A stretch of 9,973 bases of DNA from Fimenecus sp045579305 (GCA_045579305.1 JAZNLY010000027.1:1-9973); one strand, 5' to 3'; shown: positions 1 through 7,746, counted from the stretch's first letter. Numbers and translations are program-made. The notes: generated from the letters alone by a model not told the origin.

Positions 1-5
1 GTTTT

Positions 6-11
6 TGTCAA
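6..11 (-). promoter_or_regulatory. Possible -35 box of a gene beyond the left edge
   Basis: The minus strand reads TTGACA here, an exact match to the sigma-A -35 consensus. A -10 box at the usual 17-base spacing would fall outside the window, so it cannot be checked. The rest of 1-52 is AT-rich and shows nothing else. Such a hexamer can easily arise by chance in AT-rich DNA. Confidence 0.2.
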
Positions 12-52
12 CAAAAAATTACAAATATTTTTATACAAATTTACATAAAATC

Positions 53-72
53 GGCGGGGTCAAGACCCCGCC
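53..72 (-). terminator. Hairpin terminator after the pgi / P-loop NTPase unit
   Basis: A perfect 9-bp GC-rich stem (GGCGGGGTC paired with GACCCCGCC) encloses a two-base AA centre, so in practice a four-base loop. It starts about 20 bases past the stop codon of the P-loop gene. On the minus strand the stem is followed by GATTTTATG and further T-rich sequence. This is a weak T-tract, but the stem is very stable. The same palindrome design recurs at 7791-7809 and 8770-8793, so it may also be a dispersed repeat. Confidence 0.65.
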
Positions 73-91
73 CTATCGTTTAAGTTAACGA

Positions 92-520
92 TTAGTTGAG
101 CTTTTCGCAATAATCAAAAATTGCTGCAGGAAGTTCTTCAGCATCTGATGAAATTGTGAAAGTGAAGTTTGTATCAGAAATCTTTGAAAGTTCATCAACT
201 TTTGCAAGGAAAGCTGCAAGAGCTTCGCCTGTTCTTTCTGTATCTTCTGCGATTCTGTATGTTGCATCAACAAAAATATCAGTGATATCGTGGTCACCTG
301 CACAAATACCGCTTAAGAAACCATAGAATGCATCATAACCTGCTATTGCAAAAACGTCTGTTGCAACGAGTCTTGCACGATAGTTTACGTCGTATGTAAG
401 CTTTGTTTCTTTTTCAACGCATACAACGTTACCGCTTGACACGTGAACAGCGTCATTAACGCGCTCTACGAGTACCTTTGTTTTTCCTGTTCCTTTTTTA
501 CCGATAATAAGAGAAATCAT
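92..520 (-). CDS. Small P-loop NTPase of unknown function
   Basis: A 142-residue protein that is little more than a nucleotide-binding core. A Walker A motif GKKGTGKT lies at residues 7-14, directly after the first beta strand (MISLII). A Walker B-like strand ending in Asp (ITDIFVDA, D85) follows, and a later hydrophobic strand (FTFTISSD, about 119-126) could be the next core strand. There is no signal peptide or membrane segment, so it should be cytoplasmic. I chose the ATG at 518-520 because a perfect AGGAGG lies 8 bases before it. An in-frame ATG at 550 would put that site inside the gene. It follows pgi after 66 bases with no terminator between, so the two are probably co-transcribed. Automatic labels such as PilT or generic ATPase would rest only on the P-loop. 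I cannot name a substrate or role. Confidence 0.8.
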   Translation of the reverse strand: MISLIIGKKGTGKTKVLVERVNDAVHVSSGNVVCVEKETKLTYDVNYRARLVATDVFAIAGYDAFYGFLSGICAGDHDITDIFVDATYRIAEDTERTGEALAAFLAKVDELSKISDTNFTFTISSDAEELPAAIFDYCEKLN

Positions 521-525
521 ATTAT

Positions 526-531
526 CTCCTC
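526..531 (-). promoter_or_regulatory. Ribosome binding site that fixes the P-loop gene start
   Basis: The minus strand reads AGGAGG within a longer AGGAGGAG run, about 8 bases before the ATG at 520. It is an excellent Shine-Dalgarno sequence and rules in favour of this start over the ATG at 550. Confidence 0.8.
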
Positions 532-586
532 CTATATATTTATTATCCATCCCTATTAAGAATGGTCATTTCCCTTTTTATATAAA

Positions 587-1924
587 TTAGTCAAGTCTTG
601 CTAAAAGTTCCGCCTGTTGTGCCTCATAACCCGGTTTACCAAGAAGAGCAAACATATTTTTCTTATAGCTTTCAACACCCGGTTGATTGAATGGATTAAC
701 GCCTAAAACATAACCTGAAACAGCACAAGCTTTTTCAAAGAAGTAAACGAGATAACCGAATTCATATTCATTCATCTCAGGGACTTCAATACAGATATTA
801 GGTACGCCACCATCAACGTGAGCAAGGAGAGTACCCTGGTATGCTTTACGATTAACAAAGTCCATTGTTTTACCGGCAAGGAAGTTAAGCCCGTCAGCAT
901 TTACTTCGTCTTCTTCTATAACAACTTCTCTCTTTGGTTTTGTAAACATTACAGATGTTTCGAATAACATTCTCACACCATCCTGAATGTACTGACCCAT
1001 TGAGTGAAGGTCTGTTGAACAAACAACGCTTGCAGGGAAAATACCCTTTCCATCCTTACCTTCACTTTCGCCAAAGAGCTGTTTGAACCATTCATTCATC
1101 ATTGTGAAATCAGGCTCATAAGCAACCATAAGTTCAACAGCCTTACCCTTGCCAAGAAGGATATTACGGATTGCAGCATATCTGTAACAATCGTTCTTAT
1201 CCATATCGCAAACACTGTAAGACTTGCGAGCATCAGCAGCGCCCTGCATCATCTTATCAATATCAATACCGGCAACTGCGATTGGAAGAAGACCAACTGC
1301 AGTAAGAACTGAATATCTGCCGCCAACATCATCAGGTACTACGAATGTTTCGTAACCAGCCTTGTCAGAAAACTCTTTGAGAGTTCCCTTTGCCTTATCA
1401 GTTGTAACATAAATTCTCTTTGCAGCTTCCTCTTCACCATACTTCTTGATAAGAAGGTCACGGAAAATACGGAAAGCAATTGCAGGCTCAGTTGTTGTAC
1501 CTGATTTTGAAATAACATTGATTGAGAAATCAACATCCTTAACCATATCTACAAGTTCACTGAGTGAATTGCCACTGATTGAGTTACCGCTGAAATAAAT
1601 GTTTGGTGTATCCTTTGATACGAGATTGTAGTTTTGTGAAGTACAGAATTCGATAGCAGCACGAGCACCGAGATATGAGCCACCGATACCGATAACAACA
1701 AGAGCCTTTGAATCAGCCTTAATCTTATCAGCTGCTTTTTTGATTCTTTCGAATTCATCTTTATCGTAGTTTACAGGAAGGTCAACCCAACCTAAAAAGT
1801 CAGAGCCTTCACCACTTTTATCTTGTATTTTCTGATGAGCATCTTCTACAGCAGAAGCCATAGCTTTTAATTCGTCATCAGTAATGAAGTTTTTAACATA
1901 TTTGTCGTTAAGCTTTAACGCCAT
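587..1924 (-). CDS. pgi: Glucose-6-phosphate isomerase
   Basis: Converts glucose 6-phosphate and fructose 6-phosphate into one another in the cytoplasm, linking hexose uptake to glycolysis. At 445 residues it has the length of the short Bacillus-type enzymes. The first SIS (sugar isomerase) domain has the phosphate-binding VIGIGGSYLG (77-86) and SKSGTTTEP (139-147). The family signature GGRYSVLTAVGLLP is at 201-214, and the C-terminal signature GVNPFNQPGVESYKK is at 408-422. By comparison with the animal enzyme, the catalytic residues are E286 (in GESEGK), H307 (in DLHSMGQ) and K421. The ATG at 1924 is preceded by a modest GAGGG site 10 bases away. A good promoter lies at 1964-1992, and the gene is first in a two-gene unit with the small P-loop protein. 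It appears intact. Confidence 0.97.
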   Translation of the reverse strand: MALKLNDKYVKNFITDDELKAMASAVEDAHQKIQDKSGEGSDFLGWVDLPVNYDKDEFERIKKAADKIKADSKALVVIGIGGSYLGARAAIEFCTSQNYNLVSKDTPNIYFSGNSISGNSLSELVDMVKDVDFSINVISKSGTTTEPAIAFRIFRDLLIKKYGEEEAAKRIYVTTDKAKGTLKEFSDKAGYETFVVPDDVGGRYSVLTAVGLLPIAVAGIDIDKMMQGAADARKSYSVCDMDKNDCYRYAAIRNILLGKGKAVELMVAYEPDFTMMNEWFKQLFGESEGKDGKGIFPASVVCSTDLHSMGQYIQDGVRMLFETSVMFTKPKREVVIEEDEVNADGLNFLAGKTMDFVNRKAYQGTLLAHVDGGVPNICIEVPEMNEYEFGYLVYFFEKACAVSGYVLGVNPFNQPGVESYKKNMFALLGKPGYEAQQAELLARLD

Positions 1925-1963
1925 TTTAAATTTGCCCTCGCTTTGTGTTATAGTGTCTTTACT

Positions 1964-1992
1964 ATTTTACCCTAAAATCATATTTTTTTCAA
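1964..1992 (-). promoter_or_regulatory. Sigma-A type promoter of pgi
   Basis: On the minus strand the -35 box is TTGAAA (1987-1992) and the -10 box is TAAAAT (1964-1969). They are separated by exactly 17 bases, and each matches consensus at 5 of 6 positions. Transcription would start near 1957, giving a leader of about 33 bases before the pgi ATG. It lies directly after the dacF-like stop codon, with no terminator between, so some read-through from upstream is possible. Confidence 0.65.
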
Positions 1993-2002
1993 TAGATATT
2001 TA

Positions 2003-3157
2003 TTATTTTTTTGCGAAAGTAGACCACAAAAGTGAAAAGATAAACATCACACTTCTGCGTTCAACTCTGTTTTCATTAAAAACAGTACATTCTCCTATTT
2101 TTTCACCTTCCATTTCAAACCACACCTTGCCAAGTGTCTGATTTTTTTCTACAGGTGCTTCCACATCAACACATATCTCTGCCTTCTGACTTATTTTTTC
2201 TTCCATTCCTTTTTCTATGAGAATCGTCTTTGGTACGCCGACCTTTGGTTTAATTATTTCCTCTACGCCATATAACACAGGAACATCTGTAATCAAAGAC
2301 ATATCTATCTGTGGTTTATATATAGAATAATTGGCAAAGCCCCAATTGAGCATCTTTTTAGCATCTTCAAATCGCTCTTTACTATTATCACTACCTAAAA
2401 CAACGGCAACAAGCTCCATTCCTTCCCTTTCCGCTGTTGCACTCACACAATATCCTGCTTTTGATGTTGTACCTGTTTTAAGCCCTGTCGCACCATCATA
2501 GTATCGGATTAGTTTATTTGTGTTGACCAGTTGAGTTTCACCGTTACGAAGACTGTCCATCCAGATTGTAGTGTATTCCTTGATTTTTTTATGTTTCATC
2601 AGTTCACAACTCATTATTGCCACATCTCTTGCAGTTGAATAGTGATTTACAGCATCATCGTCAAGTCCAGAGCAGTTTTCGAAGGATGTGTTTTTCATCC
2701 CAAGCACTTTTGCTTTTTCGTTCATCATTGAGACAAAAGCTGCTTCATCTCCGGCTATATATTCACCCAGAGCTGTACAAGCATCATTAGCACTTGCTAT
2801 TACCGTAGCTTTAAGAAGTTCATGAACAGTCATAATTTCACCTTCTTTTAGCCATATCTGTGAGCCGCCCTTTGATGCTGCATTTCTACTTGCAGTAACT
2901 CTGTCCTCAAAAGTAATTTTACCTTCGTCCAATGCTTCCATGACAAGAAGAATTGTCATTACCTTTGTTATTGATGCAGGTGACAATTTTTCGTCAGGAT
3001 TATGCTCCATCAGTACTTTTCCCGTTGACATTTCCATTAAAATTGCAGATTTTGCCGAAAGAGTATCTGTTATTGATTTTTCATCTGCTGCGAAACCTAC
3101 TACAGACATTGAAAAGACAAAAATTACACAAATAATTACACTTAAAACTTTTTTCAT
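2003..3157 (-). CDS. Secreted D-Ala-D-Ala carboxypeptidase (DacF/PBP5-like)
   Basis: A low-molecular-weight penicillin-binding protein of peptidase family S11. It removes the terminal D-alanine from peptidoglycan pentapeptides outside the membrane and so limits cross-linking. The 384-residue product begins with a Sec signal (MKK, then a hydrophobic stretch to about residue 20, with likely cleavage after GFAA). All three catalytic motifs are present: SITK with nucleophile S62 and K65, SAN at 122-124, and KTGT at 227-230. Residues from about 285 to 360 form a beta-rich C-terminal domain, as in PBP5. The last residues (SVMFIFSLLW, 369-378) are hydrophobic and could anchor the enzyme to the membrane. 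The ATG at 3157 has a strong GGAGGG site just upstream. It is divergent from mtaB. No terminator is visible after the stop. The exact paralogue (DacA, DacF or DacB type) is uncertain. Confidence 0.93.
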   Translation of the reverse strand: MKKVLSVIICVIFVFSMSVVGFAADEKSITDTLSAKSAILMEMSTGKVLMEHNPDEKLSPASITKVMTILLVMEALDEGKITFEDRVTASRNAASKGGSQIWLKEGEIMTVHELLKATVIASANDACTALGEYIAGDEAAFVSMMNEKAKVLGMKNTSFENCSGLDDDAVNHYSTARDVAIMSCELMKHKKIKEYTTIWMDSLRNGETQLVNTNKLIRYYDGATGLKTGTTSKAGYCVSATAEREGMELVAVVLGSDNSKERFEDAKKMLNWGFANYSIYKPQIDMSLITDVPVLYGVEEIIKPKVGVPKTILIEKGMEEKISQKAEICVDVEAPVEKNQTLGKVWFEMEGEKIGECTVFNENRVERRSVMFIFSLLWSTFAKK

Positions 3158-3161
3158 TTAT

Positions 3162-3169
3162 ATCCCTCC
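3162..3169 (-). promoter_or_regulatory. Ribosome binding site of the carboxypeptidase gene
   Basis: The minus strand reads TGGAGGGA, a strong Shine-Dalgarno match 4-7 bases before the ATG at 3157. It confirms the start that places the signal peptide at the N-terminus. I found no convincing promoter pair for this gene. A TATACT (3196-3201) and a TATAAT (3175-3180) on the minus strand both lack a good -35 box. Confidence 0.7.
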
Positions 3170-3185
3170 AAAAAATTATATGAAC

Positions 3186-3214
3186 TGGACAAATTAGTAT
3201 ATGAAAAATATAAT
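3186..3214 (+). promoter_or_regulatory. Sigma-A type promoter of mtaB
   Basis: TGGACA (3186-3191, 5 of 6 to consensus) is followed after exactly 17 bases by a perfect TATAAT (3209-3214). The start point would be near 3221, leaving a leader of about 24 bases that contains the ribosome binding site GGTGAG (3236-3241). A second TATAAT with an upstream TGC (3220-3228) is an alternative extended -10, but it would leave almost no leader. Confidence 0.65.
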
Positions 3215-3244
3215 TTATGTGCTATAATTTAATATGGTGAGATT

Positions 3245-4531
3245 ATGAAAGTGTTTTTCCATACTCTTGGGTGCAAGGTTAATCAATATGAAACCCAGGA
3301 AATGCGTGAACAATTGAATCATAACGGTTACGAGGTTACAGAAGATGAGAATGTGGCTGATGTTTTCGTTATCAATTCCTGTACAGTTACAAGTGAAAGT
3401 GACAGAAAGACAAGACAGACTGTCCGTCACTATAAAAATAAATATCCTGAAAGCACAGTTGTACTTACAGGATGTATGCCACAGTCGTTTCCGGAAATGG
3501 CAGAGAAACTTATCGAGGCAGATATCGTTCTTGGAAATAAAAACAACAAATTGCTTGTATCTTCGTTGAATGAACATTTTGCCGATTGTTGCAGAACCTT
3601 ACATATGGAACAACATCAGAGTGGTGAAGCTCTTGTTTCGTCGGGAATAAGCAATTTTGAAGAAAGAACACGTGCTATTCTAAAAATCGAGGATGGTTGC
3701 GACAGATTCTGCTCATATTGCATTATTCCAAAGGCTCGAGGCAGAGTCCGTTGGAAACCTATTGAAGATATAAAAAAAGAGGTGGACGCATTAACGGATA
3801 ATGGCTACACCGAAATTGTTCTTGTTGGCATTAATCTTTCTGCATATGGCAAAGGTTCTGACTTGAATCTTGCAGATGCCGTTTTTGCTGTCAGTGAAAA
3901 CGAAAAGGTAGAGAGAATCCGTTTAGGTTCACTTGAGCCTGACCATATTACGGACGAACTCATTGAAAAGCTGGCACAATGTGAAAAGCTTTGTCCACAA
4001 TTCCACATTTCATTACAAAGCGGATGTGATAAAATTCTAAAAAAAATGAATCGTCACTACACAAGTGACGAATACTTTAATCTTTGCCGGAAATTGAGAA
4101 AAGAGTTTAAAGATTGCACCTTGACTACCGACATTATGGTTGGCTTTCCTTATGAAAATGGGGATGATTTTGAAACCACAAGACAGTTTGCCGAAAAGGT
4201 GAATTTTGAGAAAATTCACATATTCCCCTATTCACGTCGAAGTGGCACAGTCGCGGACCGAATGGAAGAACAAGTTGAAAAAAGTGTAAAATCAAAAAGA
4301 GTAAGTCTTCTTTCAGCAACTGCCGACAAAATCCGAAACGAATTTCTCAGGTCTCAGGTCGGAAAGGTTGTTTCCGTCCTTGTAGAAAGCAAACAACATG
4401 ATAGTGAATATTCCGGATACACTCCGAACTACACACCCGTAAAAATTTTAAATGATGTCCAGATAGGTAAAATCGTCGATGTTAAAATCACAGATGTTGC
4501 TGATGATTTCTGTATTGGAATAAAGGTATAA
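3245..4531 (+). CDS. mtaB: tRNA t6A37 methylthiotransferase (MtaB)
   Basis: A radical-SAM enzyme that adds a methylthio group to N6-threonylcarbamoyladenosine at position 37, giving ms2t6A in ANN-decoding tRNAs such as tRNA-Lys. The product has 428 residues in three parts. The N-terminal MTTase domain carries the three cluster cysteines C10 (in TLGCKVNQYE, typical of MtaB/YqeV), C46 (NSCTV) and C77 (TGCMPQ). The radical-SAM core has CDRFCSYC (C152, C156, C159) and the family stretch HISLQSGCDKILKKMNR (254-270). The C-terminal TRAM domain, from about 370, contains GYTPNY, which binds RNA. It is the only plus-strand gene here and is a single-gene unit with its own promoter and terminator. MiaB or RimO are less likely because of the TLGCKVNQYE N-terminus. 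Confidence 0.95.
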   Translation: MKVFFHTLGCKVNQYETQEMREQLNHNGYEVTEDENVADVFVINSCTVTSESDRKTRQTVRHYKNKYPESTVVLTGCMPQSFPEMAEKLIEADIVLGNKNNKLLVSSLNEHFADCCRTLHMEQHQSGEALVSSGISNFEERTRAILKIEDGCDRFCSYCIIPKARGRVRWKPIEDIKKEVDALTDNGYTEIVLVGINLSAYGKGSDLNLADAVFAVSENEKVERIRLGSLEPDHITDELIEKLAQCEKLCPQFHISLQSGCDKILKKMNRHYTSDEYFNLCRKLRKEFKDCTLTTDIMVGFPYENGDDFETTRQFAEKVNFEKIHIFPYSRRSGTVADRMEEQVEKSVKSKRVSLLSATADKIRNEFLRSQVGKVVSVLVESKQHDSEYSGYTPNYTPVKILNDVQIGKIVDVKITDVADDFCIGIKV

Positions 4532-4535
4532 AAAT

Positions 4536-4571
4536 ATCCCGAAAGCATATAGCCTTCGGGATTTGTTTTTA
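4536..4571. terminator. Bidirectional terminator between mtaB and the lipoprotein gene
   Basis: ATCCCGAA (4536-4543) pairs with TTCGGGAT (4555-4562). After an A/C mismatch, two more pairs close a five-base loop. On the plus strand a T-rich run (TTTTGTTTTTA) follows. On the minus strand the hairpin is followed by ATTTTTATA. It can therefore end both convergent genes. The T-run on the plus side overlaps the stop codon of the lipoprotein gene (4569-4571). Confidence 0.85.
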
Positions 4572-5180
4572 TTTGGCACCTACGTGGAATGCGACAGAAT
4601 TAACCAAGTCGTCAGAGTTGAATGAAACTCTGAGTTCAACTCTTCTCTTCTTTTCATCTTTACCAACATATGTGTACATAACATCTTCCGATGTTGCACC
4701 ATCAGGAAGACCTAAAGCATCTTCAACATCAGAACGTCTTACGTTAACTGTAAGACTGTTTGCAAATTTAACATTTACATTGTTTTTTTGAACATTTGTA
4801 AAACAATATGAAACAACAGTTGCTTTATCCGCTGTCAAAGGTTCTTCCGTCTTGTTTTTAAAGGTAAGTGTGATTTGAATATCCTCACTAACAAGATTGA
4901 AATCCACCTTTTCATCAGGTTTTAACACCTTGTTTTTAATTCCTTCTGAATCAGCAATTCTTAGCCCGGATGCTTCTACAACTTCATCCATTGTACAAGG
5001 CAAATCAACTATTTTATCATCTCCGAAATTTAATTTACCATCTCTCCAGTCACCTCTGAGCACTTCAAGGTCCATATCAACAGGTTGAACAGTTGTTGGT
5101 TCGCCCTTAGAGGCTGAATCACAAGCGCACAAGGAAAAAAGCATTACCAACGCCAGAATACAAGCGAATATTTTTTTCAT
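4569..5180 (-). CDS. Secreted lipoprotein of unknown function with two similar halves
   Basis: The 203-residue product starts with a lipoprotein signal peptide: MKK, a hydrophobic core, then the lipobox LCAC with C20 as the lipid-modified cysteine. It should be tethered to the outer face of the membrane. A short Ser/Lys/Thr-rich linker follows. The rest appears to be two related units. The first (about 46-128) has NFGDDKIVDLPCTMDEVVEA followed by SGL, then a TLTFKNK strand. The second (about 137-200) has a similar NSLTVNVRRSDVEDALGL stretch, then strands around YTYVG, LRVSFN and VNSVAF. The second half loosely resembles BamE/SmpA-like folds, but this is only a pattern impression. The ATG at 5180 was chosen because the signal peptide begins there and AAAGGA lies about 10 bases upstream. 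A TTG at 5249 would add residues before the signal. It has its own strong promoter and lies 65 bases past the beta-mannosidase stop codon. No function can be given. Confidence 0.82.
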   Translation of the reverse strand: MKKIFACILALVMLFSLCACDSASKGEPTTVQPVDMDLEVLRGDWRDGKLNFGDDKIVDLPCTMDEVVEASGLRIADSEGIKNKVLKPDEKVDFNLVSEDIQITLTFKNKTEEPLTADKATVVSYCFTNVQKNNVNVKFANSLTVNVRRSDVEDALGLPDGATSEDVMYTYVGKDEKKRRVELRVSFNSDDLVNSVAFHVGAK

Positions 5181-5213
5181 AATACCAAATCCTTTCGAAT
5201 TAAGATATAAATA

Positions 5214-5242
5214 ATTATATCTCTTTTTCACGTTTTCGTCAA
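5214..5242 (-). promoter_or_regulatory. Strong sigma-A promoter of the lipoprotein gene
   Basis: On the minus strand TTGACG (5237-5242) and TATAAT (5214-5219) are 17 bases apart. Together they match consensus at 11 of 12 positions, the best promoter in the window. The predicted start near 5207 gives a leader of about 27 bases. The -35 box begins only 4 bases past the beta-mannosidase stop codon. Confidence 0.75.
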
Positions 5243-5245
5243 TAA

Positions 5246-7714
5246 TCAATTCATTGTATAATAAAACCAGTTTGCAAGGTTTTCAGGTTCAACAAAGAAT
5301 TTCGCTCTGAACAATGATGTTTTAAGCTTTGAACCCTTAACCGGAATATCTGCAAGAGATTTAACCGTTACATCATACATCTTGTCAGCCTTAACTTTCA
5401 CTACCTTTTCTTCATTAGGAAGTAAATCAAAATAGTTATCTGAGAACGGTTCTCTGAAATCAGTAATATCAACCATTACGCTACGGCAGAATACAGGTGA
5501 TTTCATTTTAACAACTATTTCACCATTTTCATAAGAAACTGATTTTTCAATGGTATTTGCTTGTAATTTCAAATCTCTGTCAGGTACAAAAATCTTTGTT
5601 CTTTCTGAAATGAGTTTACCATCCTCAAAAAGTTTTACAGACATAAACATATCTTTTTTATTGCCGGCAATTGAACCGGTTTCAAACAACATTCTTGAAT
5701 TTGCTACAACCGTTTTTGTAAAACCGCGGGTATTTGTGTTTTCATAAAGTACTTTACCATCGAGAGTTGCAATAGTTATATCCACATTAAGCTTCTTATC
5801 TTCTCTTGTATCGTTGAGAATATAAACCTTGTAGTCCTTATCTGTTTCCTCAATTGAAACACAAACCGGCTCGAAGAAATGACGGGCAGCATACTGAAGC
5901 GCCTTCCATTTGCCTGTATAATCCACACTTGACCATGATGGAGCCTGCCAGCAGTCATTATACTGCCAGAAAAGTGAACCGTTACAACGCTCACGATGAC
6001 GACGCCAATGCTCAGTAGCGTCCTGGATACATTCTTTTTGAATAAGATTTGTCATGTAAATCAAATCTTCAAACTTTTCAGGCTCATAGAATTTTTCGAG
6101 CAAGTAATAGAGCATTTTTCTGTTACCGTTTTTGCATTTCTGATGTGAATTGAAGATATCACTTGTGATATAGTAATCACTTTCTTCTGCAAACTGACGG
6201 ACCGCATCCATTGATGGTAATGATTCAAGACCGAATTCACTACAGAATCGAGTTGGTCTTGTTCTGTAATAGTTAAGTGATTTCTGACCATGCCAAACTG
6301 TCCACATATGAGTATCACCGTGGTCATCACCTGTTACACCTTTACGGAATCCGTCACCAATCGGAGATGTTTCGATATATGGCGTATCAGGGTCAAGGTC
6401 TGTTACAAGGTCTTTGAGAATCTCATAAAAGAATTTCTTATACCACTGTACAATCTTCATTGTTTCAGGCATATATGCGAACATCGTTTCAACTTCATTA
6501 TTACCACACCAGAGGCAAAGAGATGGATGAGATTTCATTCGCATAACCTGATATTTTATTTCTTTGAGTACATTCTCAAGAAAATCTTCTTCATAGAATG
6601 GGTACATAAGACAAGCAAACATAAAGTCCTGCCAGATAAGAAGACCTTTTTCGTCACATTGCTCAAGGAAATAGTCAGGTGTGTAATATGCACCACCCCA
6701 GATACGAAGCATATTAAAGTTTGCACTGAGTGCCGAATCTATGTAATAGTCATAAGTTTCGTTTGTCACTCTGCCCATAAGCGAGTCAGGAAGAATCCAG
6801 TCAGCACCTTTACCGAAAATTGGCACACCGTTAAGGTAGAAACAGAAATTATGTCCGTATTTATCCTTACTTCTGTCAAGACGGATTGTACGAAGTCCGA
6901 TTCTCTTTGTAACAACTGTATCACCAAGAGTTGCAACTACTGTATAAAGTGGCTGTTTTTCAACAGGGTTTAATTCCTTTGTCCACCAGAGTTCAGGATT
7001 TTCAATTACTATTTCATTATTTTCAATTGTCATTTCTGTACCATCAGGACAAATGATTTTAGCTGAAACTTCACCTTCACCGTCAATAACAGGATTGATT
7101 TTAACAGTTACTTTTCCGTTTGCGTGAATTTGCTTGATTTCAACATCAGTAAGACGATTATCAAAGCACTCAACCCAGATGTCATCTGTAATACCTGAAA
7201 GTGGAAGGTGTGGACCCCAGTCCCAACCAAAATGGCAGTGTGGTTTACGCATATATGCAGCACCATCAGTACCATTGCAATTCTTTGGAATCGGGTTTTC
7301 CTTCTGTCTTTTTTCTGCATAATTTGTTGGTGCAAAAAATGTAATTTTAAGGGTATTATCCCCTGCTTTTGCAACATCTTTAATATCAAACTCATATTTG
7401 AGATGAGCATTTTCACCTTTGCCGACAAGCGTATCATTCACATAAACATCACAGAGTGTATCAAGTGCCTTACACACAAGCAAAACCTTTCTGTTTTGAA
7501 GGTCGTCTTCTGTGAGTGTAAATATTCTTTCATAAGTCCAGTCTTCACGACCAACCCATTCCACTTTCTTTTCATTGTCCTTGTAATATGGGTCAGGAAT
7601 AGCACCTAATTCAAGCAATTGAGTGTAGTTATCGGATGGGACAGATACTTCATATTTGTCACCTGTCGTAACTCTTGTCATATTCCATTGTCCGTTGAGA
7701 TTATAGGTTTTCAT
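5246..7714 (-). CDS. Cytoplasmic GH2 beta-mannosidase
   Basis: An 822-residue glycoside hydrolase of family 2, expected to release beta-D-mannose from the non-reducing end of manno-oligosaccharides (EC 3.2.1.25). The order is a sugar-binding jelly-roll domain (about 1-180, ending in HFGWDWGPHLPLSGI at 161-175), an immunoglobulin-like domain (about 185-275), a TIM-barrel catalytic domain (about 280-620) and C-terminal beta domains. Hallmarks are LNGVPIFGKGADW (294-306), LRIWGGAYY (336-344) and the beta-mannosidase-type WQDFMFAC (361-368). The likely acid/base is E407 in CGNNEVE and the nucleophile is E493 in CSEFG. There is no signal peptide, so the substrate must be imported first, yet no transporter gene lies in the window. 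The ATG at 7714 has AAGGA 9 bases upstream and a clear promoter. Length and motifs indicate an intact gene. Specificity for mannobiose or for N-glycan cores cannot be decided from sequence. Confidence 0.95.
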   Translation of the reverse strand: MKTYNLNGQWNMTRVTTGDKYEVSVPSDNYTQLLELGAIPDPYYKDNEKKVEWVGREDWTYERIFTLTEDDLQNRKVLLVCKALDTLCDVYVNDTLVGKGENAHLKYEFDIKDVAKAGDNTLKITFFAPTNYAEKRQKENPIPKNCNGTDGAAYMRKPHCHFGWDWGPHLPLSGITDDIWVECFDNRLTDVEIKQIHANGKVTVKINPVIDGEGEVSAKIICPDGTEMTIENNEIVIENPELWWTKELNPVEKQPLYTVVATLGDTVVTKRIGLRTIRLDRSKDKYGHNFCFYLNGVPIFGKGADWILPDSLMGRVTNETYDYYIDSALSANFNMLRIWGGAYYTPDYFLEQCDEKGLLIWQDFMFACLMYPFYEEDFLENVLKEIKYQVMRMKSHPSLCLWCGNNEVETMFAYMPETMKIVQWYKKFFYEILKDLVTDLDPDTPYIETSPIGDGFRKGVTGDDHGDTHMWTVWHGQKSLNYYRTRPTRFCSEFGLESLPSMDAVRQFAEESDYYITSDIFNSHQKCKNGNRKMLYYLLEKFYEPEKFEDLIYMTNLIQKECIQDATEHWRRHRERCNGSLFWQYNDCWQAPSWSSVDYTGKWKALQYAARHFFEPVCVSIEETDKDYKVYILNDTREDKKLNVDITIATLDGKVLYENTNTRGFTKTVVANSRMLFETGSIAGNKKDMFMSVKLFEDGKLISERTKIFVPDRDLKLQANTIEKSVSYENGEIVVKMKSPVFCRSVMVDITDFREPFSDNYFDLLPNEEKVVKVKADKMYDVTVKSLADIPVKGSKLKTSLFRAKFFVEPENLANWFYYTMN

Positions 7715-7746
7715 AACAAATTTTCCTTTGAAATTTATTTTATAAT

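Noticed and set aside
521..550. Alternative start for the P-loop gene at the ATG at 550, adding 10 residues
   Set aside because: The perfect AGGAGG site would then fall inside the coding region, and the added residues (MDNKYIGGDN) precede a natural strand-P-loop start. The ATG at 520 is far better placed.
1884..2141. An 85-codon plus-strand frame spanning the pgi start and the carboxypeptidase end
   Set aside because: It overlaps the ends of two well-supported minus-strand genes and the pgi promoter, and it has no recognisable motif or credible ribosome binding site.
3223..3228. Second TATAAT with extended TG as the mtaB promoter
   Set aside because: It would leave a leader of about 10 bases with the ribosome binding site at its very end, and no -35 box fits. 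The TGGACA-17-TATAAT pair just upstream is better.
3215..3577. A 120-codon minus-strand frame inside mtaB
   Set aside because: It is antisense to the conserved MTTase domain of mtaB, has no ribosome binding site or domain, and has shadow-like composition.
5181..5249. Longer form of the lipoprotein from a TTG at 5249, overlapping the beta-mannosidase end
   Set aside because: It would place 23 charged residues before an otherwise classic lipoprotein signal and would be translated through the gene's own promoter. The ATG at 5180 starts the signal peptide and has a ribosome binding site.
6290..6973. A 227-codon open frame on the plus strand, opposite the beta-mannosidase gene
   Set aside because: It lies wholly inside a well-supported GH2 gene. 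Its product is rich in Cys, Phe, Ile and His without any domain, which is typical of the antisense frame of a biased coding sequence.
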